In this document: positions 50,421 through 59,258 of the stretch, one piece after another
Layout: each line of letters opens with the position of its first letter
Numbering within the stretch: the stretch's first letter is position 1
Assembly (NCBI GenBank): GCA_015066625.1
Contig: SVOC01000002.1
Location: 1 to 64,000 of the forward strand
Direction: 5' to 3'
Origin: Oscillospiraceae bacterium
GTDB lineage: Bacteria; Bacillota; Clostridia; Oscillospirales; Acutalibacteraceae
DNA: 64,000 nt
Notes under the pieces: generated by a model
Seen by the model: only the letters and a program-made list of their open reading frames with translations
Databases searched by the model: none
Told to the model about the DNA's origin: nothing
Program-made: the position numbers and the translations under genes

Positions 50421-51368
50421 TTATTTCATTGAAACTGCCTGCTTTGCCTTTTCAACAATATTCTGTGCATCAAGCCCGTAAATATGAAGAAGTTCAACTG
50501 CGGGACCTGATTTTCCGAAAACATCATTTACACCAAGTCTTACAACAGGCACGGGTTTACCGCCTTCGCAGACAGCTTCTGCAACTGCACTGCCCAGACC
50601 GCCGATAATATTATGCTCTTCTGCAGTAACAATCGCACCCGTTTTTGCGGCAGATGCAAGAATTGTTTCAGCATCAAGAGGCTTGATTGTATGAACATTG
50701 ATAACCTCAGCACTGATACCCTGCTCTGCAAGAATCTTCTGAGCTTCAATAGCCTCTCCAACCATAAGACCGGTTGCGCAGATGGTAACATCTGTGCCTT
50801 CGTTAAGAACAACAGCCTTGCCCCACTCAAATTTATAATCTTCATCAAAAATTCTGGGTACCGCAAGGCGGCCGAATCTCATATAAACGGGACCGTCATA
50901 GTTTGCAGCAGCAAGAACGGCTGCCCTTGTTTCAACATCATCGGCAGGATTGATAATTGTCATACCGGGAATTGCACGCATAAGAGCAATATCTTCACAG
51001 CACTGATGGCTTGCACCGTCTTCACCGACGGAAATACCTGCGTGAGTTGCACCGATTTTAACATTGAGATGAGGATAAGCAATTGAGTTTCTTACCTGCT
51101 CATACGCTCTGCCTGCGGCAAACATAGCAAATGTGCTTGCAAATACGGTATAACCCGAAGCTGCAAGACCTGCCGCAACACCCATCATATTACCTTCTGC
51201 AATACCGCAATCAAAGAATTTTTCGGGATGTGCTTTTTTAAACATACCTGTTTTTGTTGCCGCAGCAAGGTCGGCATCAAGAACAACAACCTTATCATTT
51301 TTATCGCCAAGCTCAACAAGAGCTTTTCCGTATGCATCACGGGTCGCGGTTTTAATAATATCAGCCAT
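50421..51368 (-). CDS. Transketolase, C-terminal subunit
   Basis: 315 residues holding the pyrimidine-binding (Pyr) and C-terminal domains of transketolase. FDCGIAEGNMMGVAAGLA contains the catalytic Glu that activates thiamine diphosphate, followed by ASTFAMFAAGRAYEQVRN and GATHAGISVGEDGASHQ. Together with the N-terminal half encoded 22 bp upstream it forms the two-chain transketolase of many Clostridia and archaea. The enzyme moves two-carbon units in the non-oxidative pentose phosphate pathway. Confidence 0.93.
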   Translation of the reverse strand: MADIIKTATRDAYGKALVELGDKNDKVVVLDADLAAATKTGMFKKAHPEKFFDCGIAEGNMMGVAAGLAASGYTVFASTFAMFAAGRAYEQVRNSIAYPHLNVKIGATHAGISVGEDGASHQCCEDIALMRAIPGMTIINPADDVETRAAVLAAANYDGPVYMRFGRLAVPRIFDEDYKFEWGKAVVLNEGTDVTICATGLMVGEAIEAQKILAEQGISAEVINVHTIKPLDAETILASAAKTGAIVTAEEHNIIGGLGSAVAEAVCEGGKPVPVVRLGVNDVFGKSGPAVELLHIYGLDAQNIVEKAKQAVSMK

Positions 51369-51389
51369 TTTAAATCACCGATCCTTTCC

Positions 51390-52232
51390 TTAAGCTTCAA
51401 GCTCTGCAAGAGCGGCGGTAAGCTCACTCATAGCCTGTTCATACTGTTCTGCATTGGGCGCAGTGCCGTGCCACGAAACCTGGTCTTCCATAAATGAAAC
51501 ACCTTTGCCCTTAACACTGTTTGCAACAATTACGAAGGGCTTGCCCTTGAACTCTGCAGCAGCACAGAAAGCCGCATCAATTTCATCAAAGCTGTGGGCA
51601 CAGATTTCAATTACATTCCAACCGAATGACTTGAATTTTTCAGCAATGGGATAAGGTGAGTTAACCTCTGAAATTTTACCGTCAATCTGAAGTCCGTTAT
51701 TATCAACAACGGCACAAAGATTATCAAGCCCTTTTGCAGAAGCGAACATTGCGGCTTCCCATACCTGACCTTCCTGAATTTCACCGTCACCGAGAATGGT
51801 ATAAACTCTGTTACTCTTGTTACTGAGCTTAGAAGCAAGTGCCATACCGCAGGCGGTTGAAATACCCTGACCGAGCGAACCCGTGCACATATCAACACCT
51901 GCAGTATACTTCATACTGGGATGACCCTGAAGCATTGAATCGCTCTTTCTGAGAGTCTTGAGTTCTTCAACAGGGAAAAATCCTCTGTGTGCAAGAACCG
52001 AATAAAGTGCAGGAGCGGCGTGACCTTTTGAGAGAACAAATCTGTCTCTGTCCTCCATCTGAGGGTTCTGAGGGTCAATATTCATATGGTTAAAATAAAG
52101 ATAGGTAACAATATCAACGCAGGAAAGTGAACCGCCGGGATGACCCGACTTGGCGTTGAAAACGCCTTCAATAATACCCATTCTTGCTTTGCAAGCCTTG
52201 ATTTTCAACTGTTTTCTGATAACTGCATCCAT
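51390..52232 (-). CDS. Transketolase, N-terminal subunit
   Basis: 280 residues; ATG 52232 has AGGAGG 8 bases upstream. It holds the PP domain with the thiamine-diphosphate binding motif GDGEIQEGQVWEA and DNNGLQIDG. Other conserved pieces are SGHPGGSLSCVDI and GSLGQGISTACGMA. It pairs with the C-terminal subunit gene downstream. It lies after the HAD phosphatase gene in the long minus-strand run. Confidence 0.93.
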   Translation of the reverse strand: MDAVIRKQLKIKACKARMGIIEGVFNAKSGHPGGSLSCVDIVTYLYFNHMNIDPQNPQMEDRDRFVLSKGHAAPALYSVLAHRGFFPVEELKTLRKSDSMLQGHPSMKYTAGVDMCTGSLGQGISTACGMALASKLSNKSNRVYTILGDGEIQEGQVWEAAMFASAKGLDNLCAVVDNNGLQIDGKISEVNSPYPIAEKFKSFGWNVIEICAHSFDEIDAAFCAAAEFKGKPFVIVANSVKGKGVSFMEDQVSWHGTAPNAEQYEQAMSELTAALAELEA

Positions 52233-52276
52233 CGCAGCCACCTCCTGTTTAATTATGATTTGAGGGACCCTGGTGC

Positions 52277-53104
52277 TTATCGCTCCCTGGACTCAATATA
52301 TTCAAGGAAATCAGCAACAGCGCCTTTGTTGCAATGACAGGCAACAAACTGCGAAACTTCCTTTAATTCCTTCGGTGCCTGACCGCAGCAGGCAGGAACG
52401 CCAACGGTTTTAAGCATATCAAAATCGTTGAAGTAATCACCGATTGCAGCGGTATGCGAGGGTTCAATACCAAGCATTTCGGCAAGCTTCATAACCGCTG
52501 TGCCCTTATGTGTATTTTTTGCAAGTATTTCAAAGCTTGCAACTGAGGACGACATAAGAGTAAGATCAGGGTCACTCATTGACTCGAAGTGCTTTTTTAC
52601 TTTTGATATATGAAAAGGGATTCCCGAAAAAATAACCTTTCCCCAATTTTCTTTCGGAACATCATCTATGTTCTTTATGTGTTTGTGATAAAGCTTATCT
52701 GCTGCAACAAACATTTTGCCGAACCAACCGCTGCCTGTTATATAAATTATATCCTTTGCAACAACTATAACATCAACAGTAGGAAACTTTTTTGCAGCCT
52801 CAATGGCGAGTCTCATTCCTTCATCGCTCATGGCACTGAAATAAACCATTTCTTTTTTCTTGAAATCGTAAAGACCTGCACCGTTTATAACAACCGCCGG
52901 CGTACCGTCTATCGGTAAGCGTTTGAAATGTTTTTCCATTGACTGAGGATTTCTGCCCGAGGCAAGAGTAAATCTGCCGCCGAGAGAAACAAATCTTTTT
53001 ATGGCAGCTTCATTGCGTTCAGGTAATCTTCTGAGCTTATTGTTCAGAGTTCCGTCAATATCGGATGCAACAAGCCATTGGGAAAGAGATTTATTGTTTT
53101 CCAT
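52277..53104 (-). CDS. Cof-type HAD-IIB phosphatase
   Basis: 275 residues. Motif I is VASDIDGTLNNK, motif II TLASGRN, motif III the Lys in HKGTAVMKL, motif IV AIGDYFNDFDML. A C2B cap domain lies between residues about 85 and 190. These enzymes dephosphorylate sugar phosphates or similar metabolites. Its ATG shares bases with the stop codon of the pseudouridine synthase gene (TAATG), so translation is coupled, though the pathways are unrelated. Confidence 0.88.
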   Translation of the reverse strand: MENNKSLSQWLVASDIDGTLNNKLRRLPERNEAAIKRFVSLGGRFTLASGRNPQSMEKHFKRLPIDGTPAVVINGAGLYDFKKKEMVYFSAMSDEGMRLAIEAAKKFPTVDVIVVAKDIIYITGSGWFGKMFVAADKLYHKHIKNIDDVPKENWGKVIFSGIPFHISKVKKHFESMSDPDLTLMSSSVASFEILAKNTHKGTAVMKLAEMLGIEPSHTAAIGDYFNDFDMLKTVGVPACCGQAPKELKEVSQFVACHCNKGAVADFLEYIESRER

Positions 53105-54048
53105 TATTTTTTTATTCTCCCAAGAAAATCTGTAAAATATTCAGGCAACGGTGTTTCTTTTACTATATGTTTCCCGCTTGACGGATGAACAAAGCCCAGA
53201 AGCCCTGCATGGAGGCATTGACCGTTGAGCGAAGTTACTCCGTTCCTCGGTCCGTAAACCGGATCGCCCGCCACAGGATGACCCAAATAAGCCATATGAA
53301 CACGGATCTGATGAGTTCTGCCGGTTTCAAGCTTCAGCTTTATAAAAGAAAAATCCTTATATTCCTCAAGAACAGTATAATGCGTAACCGCATTTTTTGA
53401 ATTCTGGTTTGTTACACACATCTTTTTTCTGTCGCCCGGATTTCTGCCTATGGGTGCATCAACCGTACCTTCAAGCTCTTTCAGATGTCCGTGAATCACT
53501 GCTCTGTACTCACGATCAAGCGAGTGAACGCTTATCTGCCGTGAAAGTGAAATATGAGCAGAATCATTTTTGGCAACCAGAAGCAATCCGCTTGTGTCTT
53601 TATCAATACGGTGAACAATGCCCGGTCTTATAACGCCGTTTATGCCCGACAAATTACCTTTGCAATGCCACAAAAGGGCATTGACAAGAGTTGAAGAATA
53701 ATTACCGGGAGCAGGATGAACAACCATTCCTCTCGGTTTATTTACAATCAGTAAATCACTGTCTTCATAAATTATATCAAGAGGAATATTCTCAGGCTCA
53801 AGAGATATTTCTTTAGGTTCGGGAACCGTAAACGAAATAACATTCCCCTGCTTTGGTTTGAAACTTTTTGAAATATTCTTTCCGTCGCAGAATACAAGCC
53901 CGTCATTAAAAAGATTCTGTATAAACGAGCGTGAATAATCGCAAAGCACGTAAGATAAAAGCTTATCGATTCTTTCGCCGCCCGCTTCATCGTCAACAAC
54001 AAAAGAAACCGGCTCATTATATTCTATTGATTTAATCTGCTCAACCAT
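53104..54048 (-). CDS. rluD: RluA-family pseudouridine synthase (RluD-like)
   Basis: 314 residues. An N-terminal S4 RNA-binding domain (RIDKLLSYVLCDYSRSFIQN) is followed by the catalytic domain with HRIDKDTSGLLLVAK, where Asp is the nucleophile, and the late GRTHQIRVHMAYLGHP. It converts uridines to pseudouridine in rRNA, RluD-type by the S4 domain and by its place next to lspA, the usual Firmicute order. The start at 54048 overlaps the lspA stop by 8 bp. Confidence 0.9.
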   Translation of the reverse strand: MVEQIKSIEYNEPVSFVVDDEAGGERIDKLLSYVLCDYSRSFIQNLFNDGLVFCDGKNISKSFKPKQGNVISFTVPEPKEISLEPENIPLDIIYEDSDLLIVNKPRGMVVHPAPGNYSSTLVNALLWHCKGNLSGINGVIRPGIVHRIDKDTSGLLLVAKNDSAHISLSRQISVHSLDREYRAVIHGHLKELEGTVDAPIGRNPGDRKKMCVTNQNSKNAVTHYTVLEEYKDFSFIKLKLETGRTHQIRVHMAYLGHPVAGDPVYGPRNGVTSLNGQCLHAGLLGFVHPSSGKHIVKETPLPEYFTDFLGRIKK

Positions 54049-54523
54049 TTTTAACAGCCTTTTTCTTATGCTCGCATACAAGCTCATATATTTCGTAAGC
54101 AATCATCATAATTGCACCAACCGTGATACAGCAATCGGCAAAATTAAAAACCGCAAAATCAATAAACAGAGGTTCAATAAAATCAATAACATAACCGAAC
54201 CTTATGCGGTCAATCAGATTGCCTGTACCGCCTGCAACAACAAGCAAAAGACAGATATTCATAAAAAGAGGTTTGATTTTTTTTGATAAAAGCAAAATCA
54301 GGCAGCCTGAGAGAATAACAGCTGTTACAACGGTAAGCAAAACCGTATTATCGGAAAAAGAACTGAAAGCAGCACCCGTATTTTCAACATAGCGGAACTG
54401 AAAAGTACCGAAAAGAAATTCAAAAGGACCGTCAGCCTTTATTGTTGTTGCCGCAATATGTTTTGTAAACATATCAACGGCAGTCAGAACTGCAATAACA
54501 ATTAATGAAACTGCCTGAAACAT
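54041..54523 (-). CDS. lspA: Lipoprotein signal peptidase
   Basis: 160 residues, four membrane helices. The catalytic Asp pair is seen in GGTGNLIDRIRFGYVIDFI and FAVFNFADCCI. It cleaves the signal peptide of diacylated prolipoproteins, such as the one encoded at 3401. GAGAGG lies 5 bases before ATG. It is coupled to the pseudouridine synthase gene and follows divIVA by 16 bp. Confidence 0.95.
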   Translation of the reverse strand: MFQAVSLIVIAVLTAVDMFTKHIAATTIKADGPFEFLFGTFQFRYVENTGAAFSSFSDNTVLLTVVTAVILSGCLILLLSKKIKPLFMNICLLLVVAGGTGNLIDRIRFGYVIDFIEPLFIDFAVFNFADCCITVGAIMMIAYEIYELVCEHKKKAVKNG

Positions 54524-54539
54524 AAAAACCTCTCAAAAA

Positions 54540-55835
54540 TCAATCGTCAAACATAGAGTCGAAAAGTGAAGAAATATCATCTGAATCGTCATCATCACTA
54601 CTGTCGTCAGTTATTGAATCAAGGTCGATTTTAAATCCGAAGAAATCATCATCGTCATCATCATCTTCTTCGTCATCGTTTTCTTCAGTTACATCAACGA
54701 TATTATCCTCTTCAGCTTCAACCGGAACTTCCGCGCTTTCATCATAAGCTTCAGGTTCTGAAGGAACTTCAGGAACAATATCATCAATACTTGCGGCAAC
54801 TGAATCGGGAGCAATGATATCTTCAAAGCTCATTTCATCAATAAGGCTGAACAAATCCTCAACCTCTTCTTCGGCTGTTTCTTCAACTGTATCATCTTCT
54901 GCGATTTCGGGTTCTTCAGGAACATAAATTACCTGTTCATCCGCAGCTTCGTCATCAAGTTCAGCAGCAGATGCTTCAATCTCCTCAGCAGCATCTTCTT
55001 CGACCGATTCTTCAATAGCGGCAATTTCGCTTTCAATTTCAGCCATAAGATTCTGACCGAAGGGAAGTTCTGATTCGGTTTCTTCAACTTCCTCGTAATC
55101 GGTAACAACATCTTCTGTAACAGCAATTTCCTCTGTAAATTCCTCAACGGTTTCTTCAACTGAAGGGACAAATGCAGGTGCAGCTTCTTCAATTACGGGA
55201 ACGGATTCAAGTGATGCAAGCTGAACATTGCAAAGTGCAGCCATAGCGGTTTTGAATTCTTCCGCCGATGCTTTAAGTCTTGCAATTTCAGCTACATAAT
55301 ATTCATATGTTTTTTTGCTTTCGCCTACAATATTTTCACTTTCGGCGGTTGCATCGGCAACAATCTGCTCTGCCTTTTCCTTTGCTGCAGAAATGGTTGC
55401 GTCTGTTTCAGTCTGAGCTCTTTCGGTAAGGGAGTTAACTGCAGCCCTTGCGTTTTCTACAAGATTCTTTGCTTCTTCCCTTGCATCTTCAACAAGCTTT
55501 GCAGACTGTCTGTTTGCACCGTCAACAATAAGCTGGGCTCTTGTTTCGGCATCACCGATAAGTGTATCGGATTTAATCTGAGCGTTCTTATTTATGGTTT
55601 CTGCCATTCTGTGAGCATCAAGAAGGGAAAGCTTGATTGCTTCTTCATCTTTTCTGTAGCTTTCAATCTTATCGGCAAGAATGCTGATTTTCTTAATGAG
55701 TTCAGACTTTTCGCCGTTGAGTGCATCATATGACTCTGCAACAATTTTGAGAAATGCATCAACCTCATCGGCGCTGTATGTACCCTTGCTTACGGGTGTA
55801 AATTTAGCGTTTAAAATCTGTTCTGTTCTAAGCAT
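54540..55835 (-). CDS. divIVA: DivIVA-type cell division/polarity protein
   Basis: 431 residues, longer than typical DivIVA. The head (MLRTEQILNAKFTPVSKG, then YSADEVDAFLKIV) carries the lipid-binding domain; a coiled coil runs from about 40 to 205. The last 225 residues are very acidic and disordered and end in Asp/Glu runs. DivIVA marks curved membrane at poles and septa. It follows sepF by 20 bp in the division cluster. The acidic extension is unusual in length and may serve as a protein-binding tail. Confidence 0.88.
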   Translation of the reverse strand: MLRTEQILNAKFTPVSKGTYSADEVDAFLKIVAESYDALNGEKSELIKKISILADKIESYRKDEEAIKLSLLDAHRMAETINKNAQIKSDTLIGDAETRAQLIVDGANRQSAKLVEDAREEAKNLVENARAAVNSLTERAQTETDATISAAKEKAEQIVADATAESENIVGESKKTYEYYVAEIARLKASAEEFKTAMAALCNVQLASLESVPVIEEAAPAFVPSVEETVEEFTEEIAVTEDVVTDYEEVEETESELPFGQNLMAEIESEIAAIEESVEEDAAEEIEASAAELDDEAADEQVIYVPEEPEIAEDDTVEETAEEEVEDLFSLIDEMSFEDIIAPDSVAASIDDIVPEVPSEPEAYDESAEVPVEAEEDNIVDVTEENDDEEDDDDDDDFFGFKIDLDSITDDSSDDDDSDDISSLFDSMFDD

Positions 55836-55855
55836 AACAAATCACCTTTTCTTTC

Positions 55856-56350
55856 TTAATACTGCTGGTCGCCGCTCATACCGCTGAGTTCATCAAGAAG
55901 CTCGCCTGAAACGGGAACATTGTAAGGAGTTATTATATATGCTCTGCCTGCAACCTTCTTGAAGTCACCGTGGTTTGCATATGCAACACCGTAAAGGAAG
56001 TCAATTATTCTCTGTGAAACATCATTGGGGCAGGTTTCAAGGTTAAGAATAACAATTCTCTTTTCATTGAGAATATCGGCAACCTCGCCTACTTCTTCAA
56101 ATCTGTCAATCTTCTGAAAAACAACATGAGGCTTGGGCTGAGCTGCCGATGCCTTTGATGTTGAATTGATATTCACAACATTGCCCTGATTTGAAGCAGA
56201 TGTTCTTTCTGTTCTTGCGTGCTGTGACTGGCGTGAGGGCGAAGGAGCAGGCTCATAATCAAAATCATCCTCATAAGCAGGCTCGGTATCTTCGATATAA
56301 TCCTCGTCCGAAACATTGATAAACTTCTTAAGCTTTTCTTTTAAACCCAT
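55856..56350 (-). CDS. sepF: Cell division protein SepF
   Basis: 164 residues. An N-terminal amphipathic membrane-binding helix (MGLKEKLKKFINV) and a disordered Ser/Pro linker (about 20-75) precede the SepF core from about 75. The core includes RFEEVGEVADILNEKRIVIL, NLETCPNDVSQRIIDFLYG and the late AYIITPYNVPV. SepF ties FtsZ to the membrane during septation. AAGGAGG lies 8 bases before ATG. Confidence 0.94.
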   Translation of the reverse strand: MGLKEKLKKFINVSDEDYIEDTEPAYEDDFDYEPAPSPSRQSQHARTERTSASNQGNVVNINSTSKASAAQPKPHVVFQKIDRFEEVGEVADILNEKRIVILNLETCPNDVSQRIIDFLYGVAYANHGDFKKVAGRAYIITPYNVPVSGELLDELSGMSGDQQY

Positions 56351-56367
56351 TGGTAATTCCTCCTTAA

Positions 56368-57093
56368 TTATCTGTAAATCCTTGCACCGAAAATTGAAGA
56401 ACCCACTCTGACAAGATTTGCGCCTTCAAGGATTGCATATTTGTAGTCGCCCGACATTCCCATTGAGAGAATATTCATACTTATATTATCTATTTTTTTC
56501 GCTCCGATGTCAATAAACATACGGTGCATATTTGAAAAAATTGCCCGAATTTCGGCTTCTTTTTCACAAATTGGTGCCACACACATCAAACCGTTAATCA
56601 AAATACCGTCTGTTTCTGATATTTCACAGGCTTTCTCAAAAAGCTCATCGGCCGAAAAACCGAATTTGCTGTCTTCGCTTCCTGCGTTGACTTCGAGCAG
56701 AATTTTGGTTATTATCCCCGATTCAACAGAGCGTTTGCCTATTTCCTTTGCAATTGAAACAGAGTCAACAGATTGAATTGTTTCAACATGACCCACAATC
56801 TTTTTCACCTTATTGGACTGCAAATGCCCTATAAGATGTGCCTTGCATCCGTCAAGATTAAGTTCCGGTTCTTTGAGCAAAAGCTCCTGAACCTTGTTTT
56901 CGCCAATGAGATTGACACCGCAGGATATGGCATGGTTTATGAATTTGCTTTCTACTGTTTTTGTTACAGCCATAAGCCTTACATCCGACGGATTTCTGCC
57001 CGATTTCAGTGCAGCTTCCGAAATATCAAAATTTATATATTTCAGATTTTCCTCAATGGCAGAAAATCTTTCGTTATCCGATAACCATTCCAT
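56368..57093 (-). CDS. yggS: YggS-family pyridoxal-phosphate homeostasis protein
   Basis: 241 residues, alanine-racemase-like barrel fold. The PLP Lys is in RLMAVTKTV, with LIGENKVQE, AHLIGHLQSNKVK, EVNAGSEDSKFGF and LSMGMSGDYKYAI following. It binds PLP and controls vitamin B6 pools rather than racemising amino acids. It sits just before sepF, the order conserved in Firmicutes and Actinobacteria. Its start overlaps the HlyD-like gene by 20 bp. Confidence 0.93.
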   Translation of the reverse strand: MEWLSDNERFSAIEENLKYINFDISEAALKSGRNPSDVRLMAVTKTVESKFINHAISCGVNLIGENKVQELLLKEPELNLDGCKAHLIGHLQSNKVKKIVGHVETIQSVDSVSIAKEIGKRSVESGIITKILLEVNAGSEDSKFGFSADELFEKACEISETDGILINGLMCVAPICEKEAEIRAIFSNMHRMFIDIGAKKIDNISMNILSMGMSGDYKYAILEGANLVRVGSSIFGARIYR

Positions 57094-58315
57094 CTCTTAG
57101 CTCCTTTCCCGAAATAATAACCTCATCATAAAGTTTAAGATGAGTATATTCAAGCTCAATTCCGCTTTCTGCCGACGGTTTTGAAGCTATTATAAATGAA
57201 TCTTCGGAGTAAATGATATTGACACTTCTGAAGTTTATTATATTTCCTCTGCGTACATACACACCCTGATTGCCTTCTTCATCAAGCCTTACCGCATCCC
57301 TGCTGACTTTAAGACCGGTGTAATCATTGACAACAATCTTGCCGTCAACAATTCTGAGATCCGTCAATGCATCATTCATCAGATTGCATCTGAAAACAAT
57401 AAGCGATTCATCCTTATCGACCGCTTTGACCGAATGGATATAAGTCTTGACCGTATCTTTTTCTGAATCGTTCAGAATAAGATTTACGGAAGAACCTTTT
57501 GAAAGCTCCGAAACCTTTGCGGAATCAACAACGGTTGCAATATACCAGTTATATCCGTCAATTATTTTACCGATTGAACCTTCCGGAGTATCGTTTTTCT
57601 TGGCTTTGAATGCATCTTCAAGCTTTTCTTTTGTAAGTGTATCGATATCTGCGCTGGTCAGCTTATTTTCATACCCGTCAAGCTTACTGACATAATACCC
57701 TGCCTCTTGTGCCGTGAGTATATCCGTAGGAGTTGAACCCGATTGCAAGGCAGTAATCTCGTTTGTCAGTTCATCAATCTGCGATTTACAGTCAACCTCA
57801 TTGCCCAGTGAAATCTGCTTTCTTGAAAGCTTTTCGGCAAATGAAAGCTTATAATCACCGAGTGATGAAAAATCGTTGTTATAAGCAGAATTCAGTATTG
57901 AAATAAAATCATTTCCAATTTCACCGTTGAGCTTATTTAAGTCAACATTTGCCAGCTTCAACTGACCGTCGATTTTTTTATAAGCTTCAAGCTTCTGTTC
58001 AAGGGATTGAGCTTCAACATAATTTTCGGCGGATGATTCCGAAGGAAAAACAGCCGCAATGGTACTGCCTTTGCTCACTCTTTCGCCGTTATCGGCAAGG
58101 GGCACGGTAACTCCCGTTGCTGATGTGGTAAGCGGAGTTTCATCACGGATAATATACATTTTTGCGTCAACCGTTTCAAGAACTGTCTGCTCATACACAG
58201 TCTGCGTTGTGTAAGTTTTATTGGCTATGCCGTACATCTCTGCGGCAAAAAAAACAACTATTACCACCGCTGCAAGAACAGCAAGTACCTTAAGAAGCCT
58301 GTCCTTATTCTTCAT
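57074..58315 (-). CDS. HlyD-like membrane protein of the division cluster
   Basis: 413 residues. One N-terminal helix (VLAVLAAVVIVVFFAAEMYG) precedes a biotinyl-lipoyl-like beta domain (KMYIIRDETPL, GERVSKGSTIAAVF), a central coiled coil (about 115-230) and a C-terminal beta-barrel part (VNDYTGLKVSRDAV, QGVYVRRGN). This is the plan of membrane fusion proteins, but no transporter gene is nearby. Orthologous genes are known in clostridial sepF clusters, so it may have a wall or division role. ATG 58315 has AGGAG 8 bases upstream and overlaps the end of miaA. Confidence 0.8.
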   Translation of the reverse strand: MKNKDRLLKVLAVLAAVVIVVFFAAEMYGIANKTYTTQTVYEQTVLETVDAKMYIIRDETPLTTSATGVTVPLADNGERVSKGSTIAAVFPSESSAENYVEAQSLEQKLEAYKKIDGQLKLANVDLNKLNGEIGNDFISILNSAYNNDFSSLGDYKLSFAEKLSRKQISLGNEVDCKSQIDELTNEITALQSGSTPTDILTAQEAGYYVSKLDGYENKLTSADIDTLTKEKLEDAFKAKKNDTPEGSIGKIIDGYNWYIATVVDSAKVSELSKGSSVNLILNDSEKDTVKTYIHSVKAVDKDESLIVFRCNLMNDALTDLRIVDGKIVVNDYTGLKVSRDAVRLDEEGNQGVYVRRGNIINFRSVNIIYSEDSFIIASKPSAESGIELEYTHLKLYDEVIISGKELRDGMVIG

Positions 58316-59258
58316 TATCCGCACTCCTTTCTATAATTTCGCAAACGGCATCAAGAAGTTCTTCGCCGCTTGAATAATCATCAATGTAAATAAAGTTTAT
58401 TCTTTCATCGCGCCTGAACCAGGTTAACTGACGCTTTGCATAGCGTCTTGTCTGCATTTTAAGATTTTCAATACACTCTTCAAGACTTTTTTCACCTTTG
58501 AAATAAGGGTCAAGCTCCTTGTAGCCTATTGCCTGACGGGCTGTTGAACCCAAAGGCGACTCAAAAAACTTCTTTGCTTCATCAAGAAGCCCTGATTCAA
58601 GCATAATATCAACTCTGCGGTTTATGCGGTCATAAAGGAACTGTCGGTCCCTTGCATCAAGACAGATTGCAACCGTGCTGAACGGTGTGGGGGTCTTGCG
58701 AGAAAGCTCATTCTGCATTGTTTTTGTTTTACCTGTTGTGTGATAAATCTCCAATGCCCTCATAATTCTTCCCGCATTGTTGATGTGCAAACTTGCAGCT
58801 GCTTCAGGGTCAACGCTTCGAAGCTCATCAAGAAGAACCTGAACACCCTCTGTTTCAGCACGCTTTTTAAGGTGTTCTCTGTATTCAAAATCCGTTTCAT
58901 CGGGAAGAAATTCAACATTATCGGTCAAAGATGAATAATAAAGACCGGTTCCGCCGACAAGAACAGTCTTTTTGCCTCTGCGGTTTATATCGGATATAAC
59001 ATCCTTCGCAAGCTCACAGTATTTTGCAACACTGAACGGTTCATCGGGACTGACGAAACCGATGAGATGATGGGGTATGCCTTGCATTTCATTCTCTGTA
59101 GGCTTTGCGGTTGCAATATCCATACCCTTATATATTTGCATTGAGTCGCAGGAAACCGCTTCTGCACCGTAACGTTTGCACAGTTCAACTGCAAGGGATG
59201 TTTTTCCCGAAGCCGTGGGACCTACAACTGCTATAATCGGGATTTTAGATTCTGCCAA
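58305..59258 (-). CDS. miaA: tRNA dimethylallyltransferase
   Basis: 317 residues. The P-loop is VGPTASGKTSLAVEL at the N-terminus, followed by SCDSMQIYKGMDIATAKPT and the tRNA-binding part with RQAIGYKEL and TRRYAKRQLTWFRRD. It adds a dimethylallyl group to A37 of tRNAs reading UNN codons. The start is TTG at 59258 with GGAG 7 bases upstream; it overlaps the end of mutL. Confidence 0.95.
   Translation of the reverse strand: MAESKIPIIAVVGPTASGKTSLAVELCKRYGAEAVSCDSMQIYKGMDIATAKPTENEMQGIPHHLIGFVSPDEPFSVAKYCELAKDVISDINRRGKKTVLVGGTGLYYSSLTDNVEFLPDETDFEYREHLKKRAETEGVQVLLDELRSVDPEAAASLHINNAGRIMRALEIYHTTGKTKTMQNELSRKTPTPFSTVAICLDARDRQFLYDRINRRVDIMLESGLLDEAKKFFESPLGSTARQAIGYKELDPYFKGEKSLEECIENLKMQTRRYAKRQLTWFRRDERINFIYIDDYSSGEELLDAVCEIIERSADNEE

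Noticed and set aside
52242-52276. Short CCCTGG repeats between HAD and transketolase genes, considered as a hairpin terminator
   Set aside because: The repeats are direct rather than inverted and no stable stem with a T-run forms.
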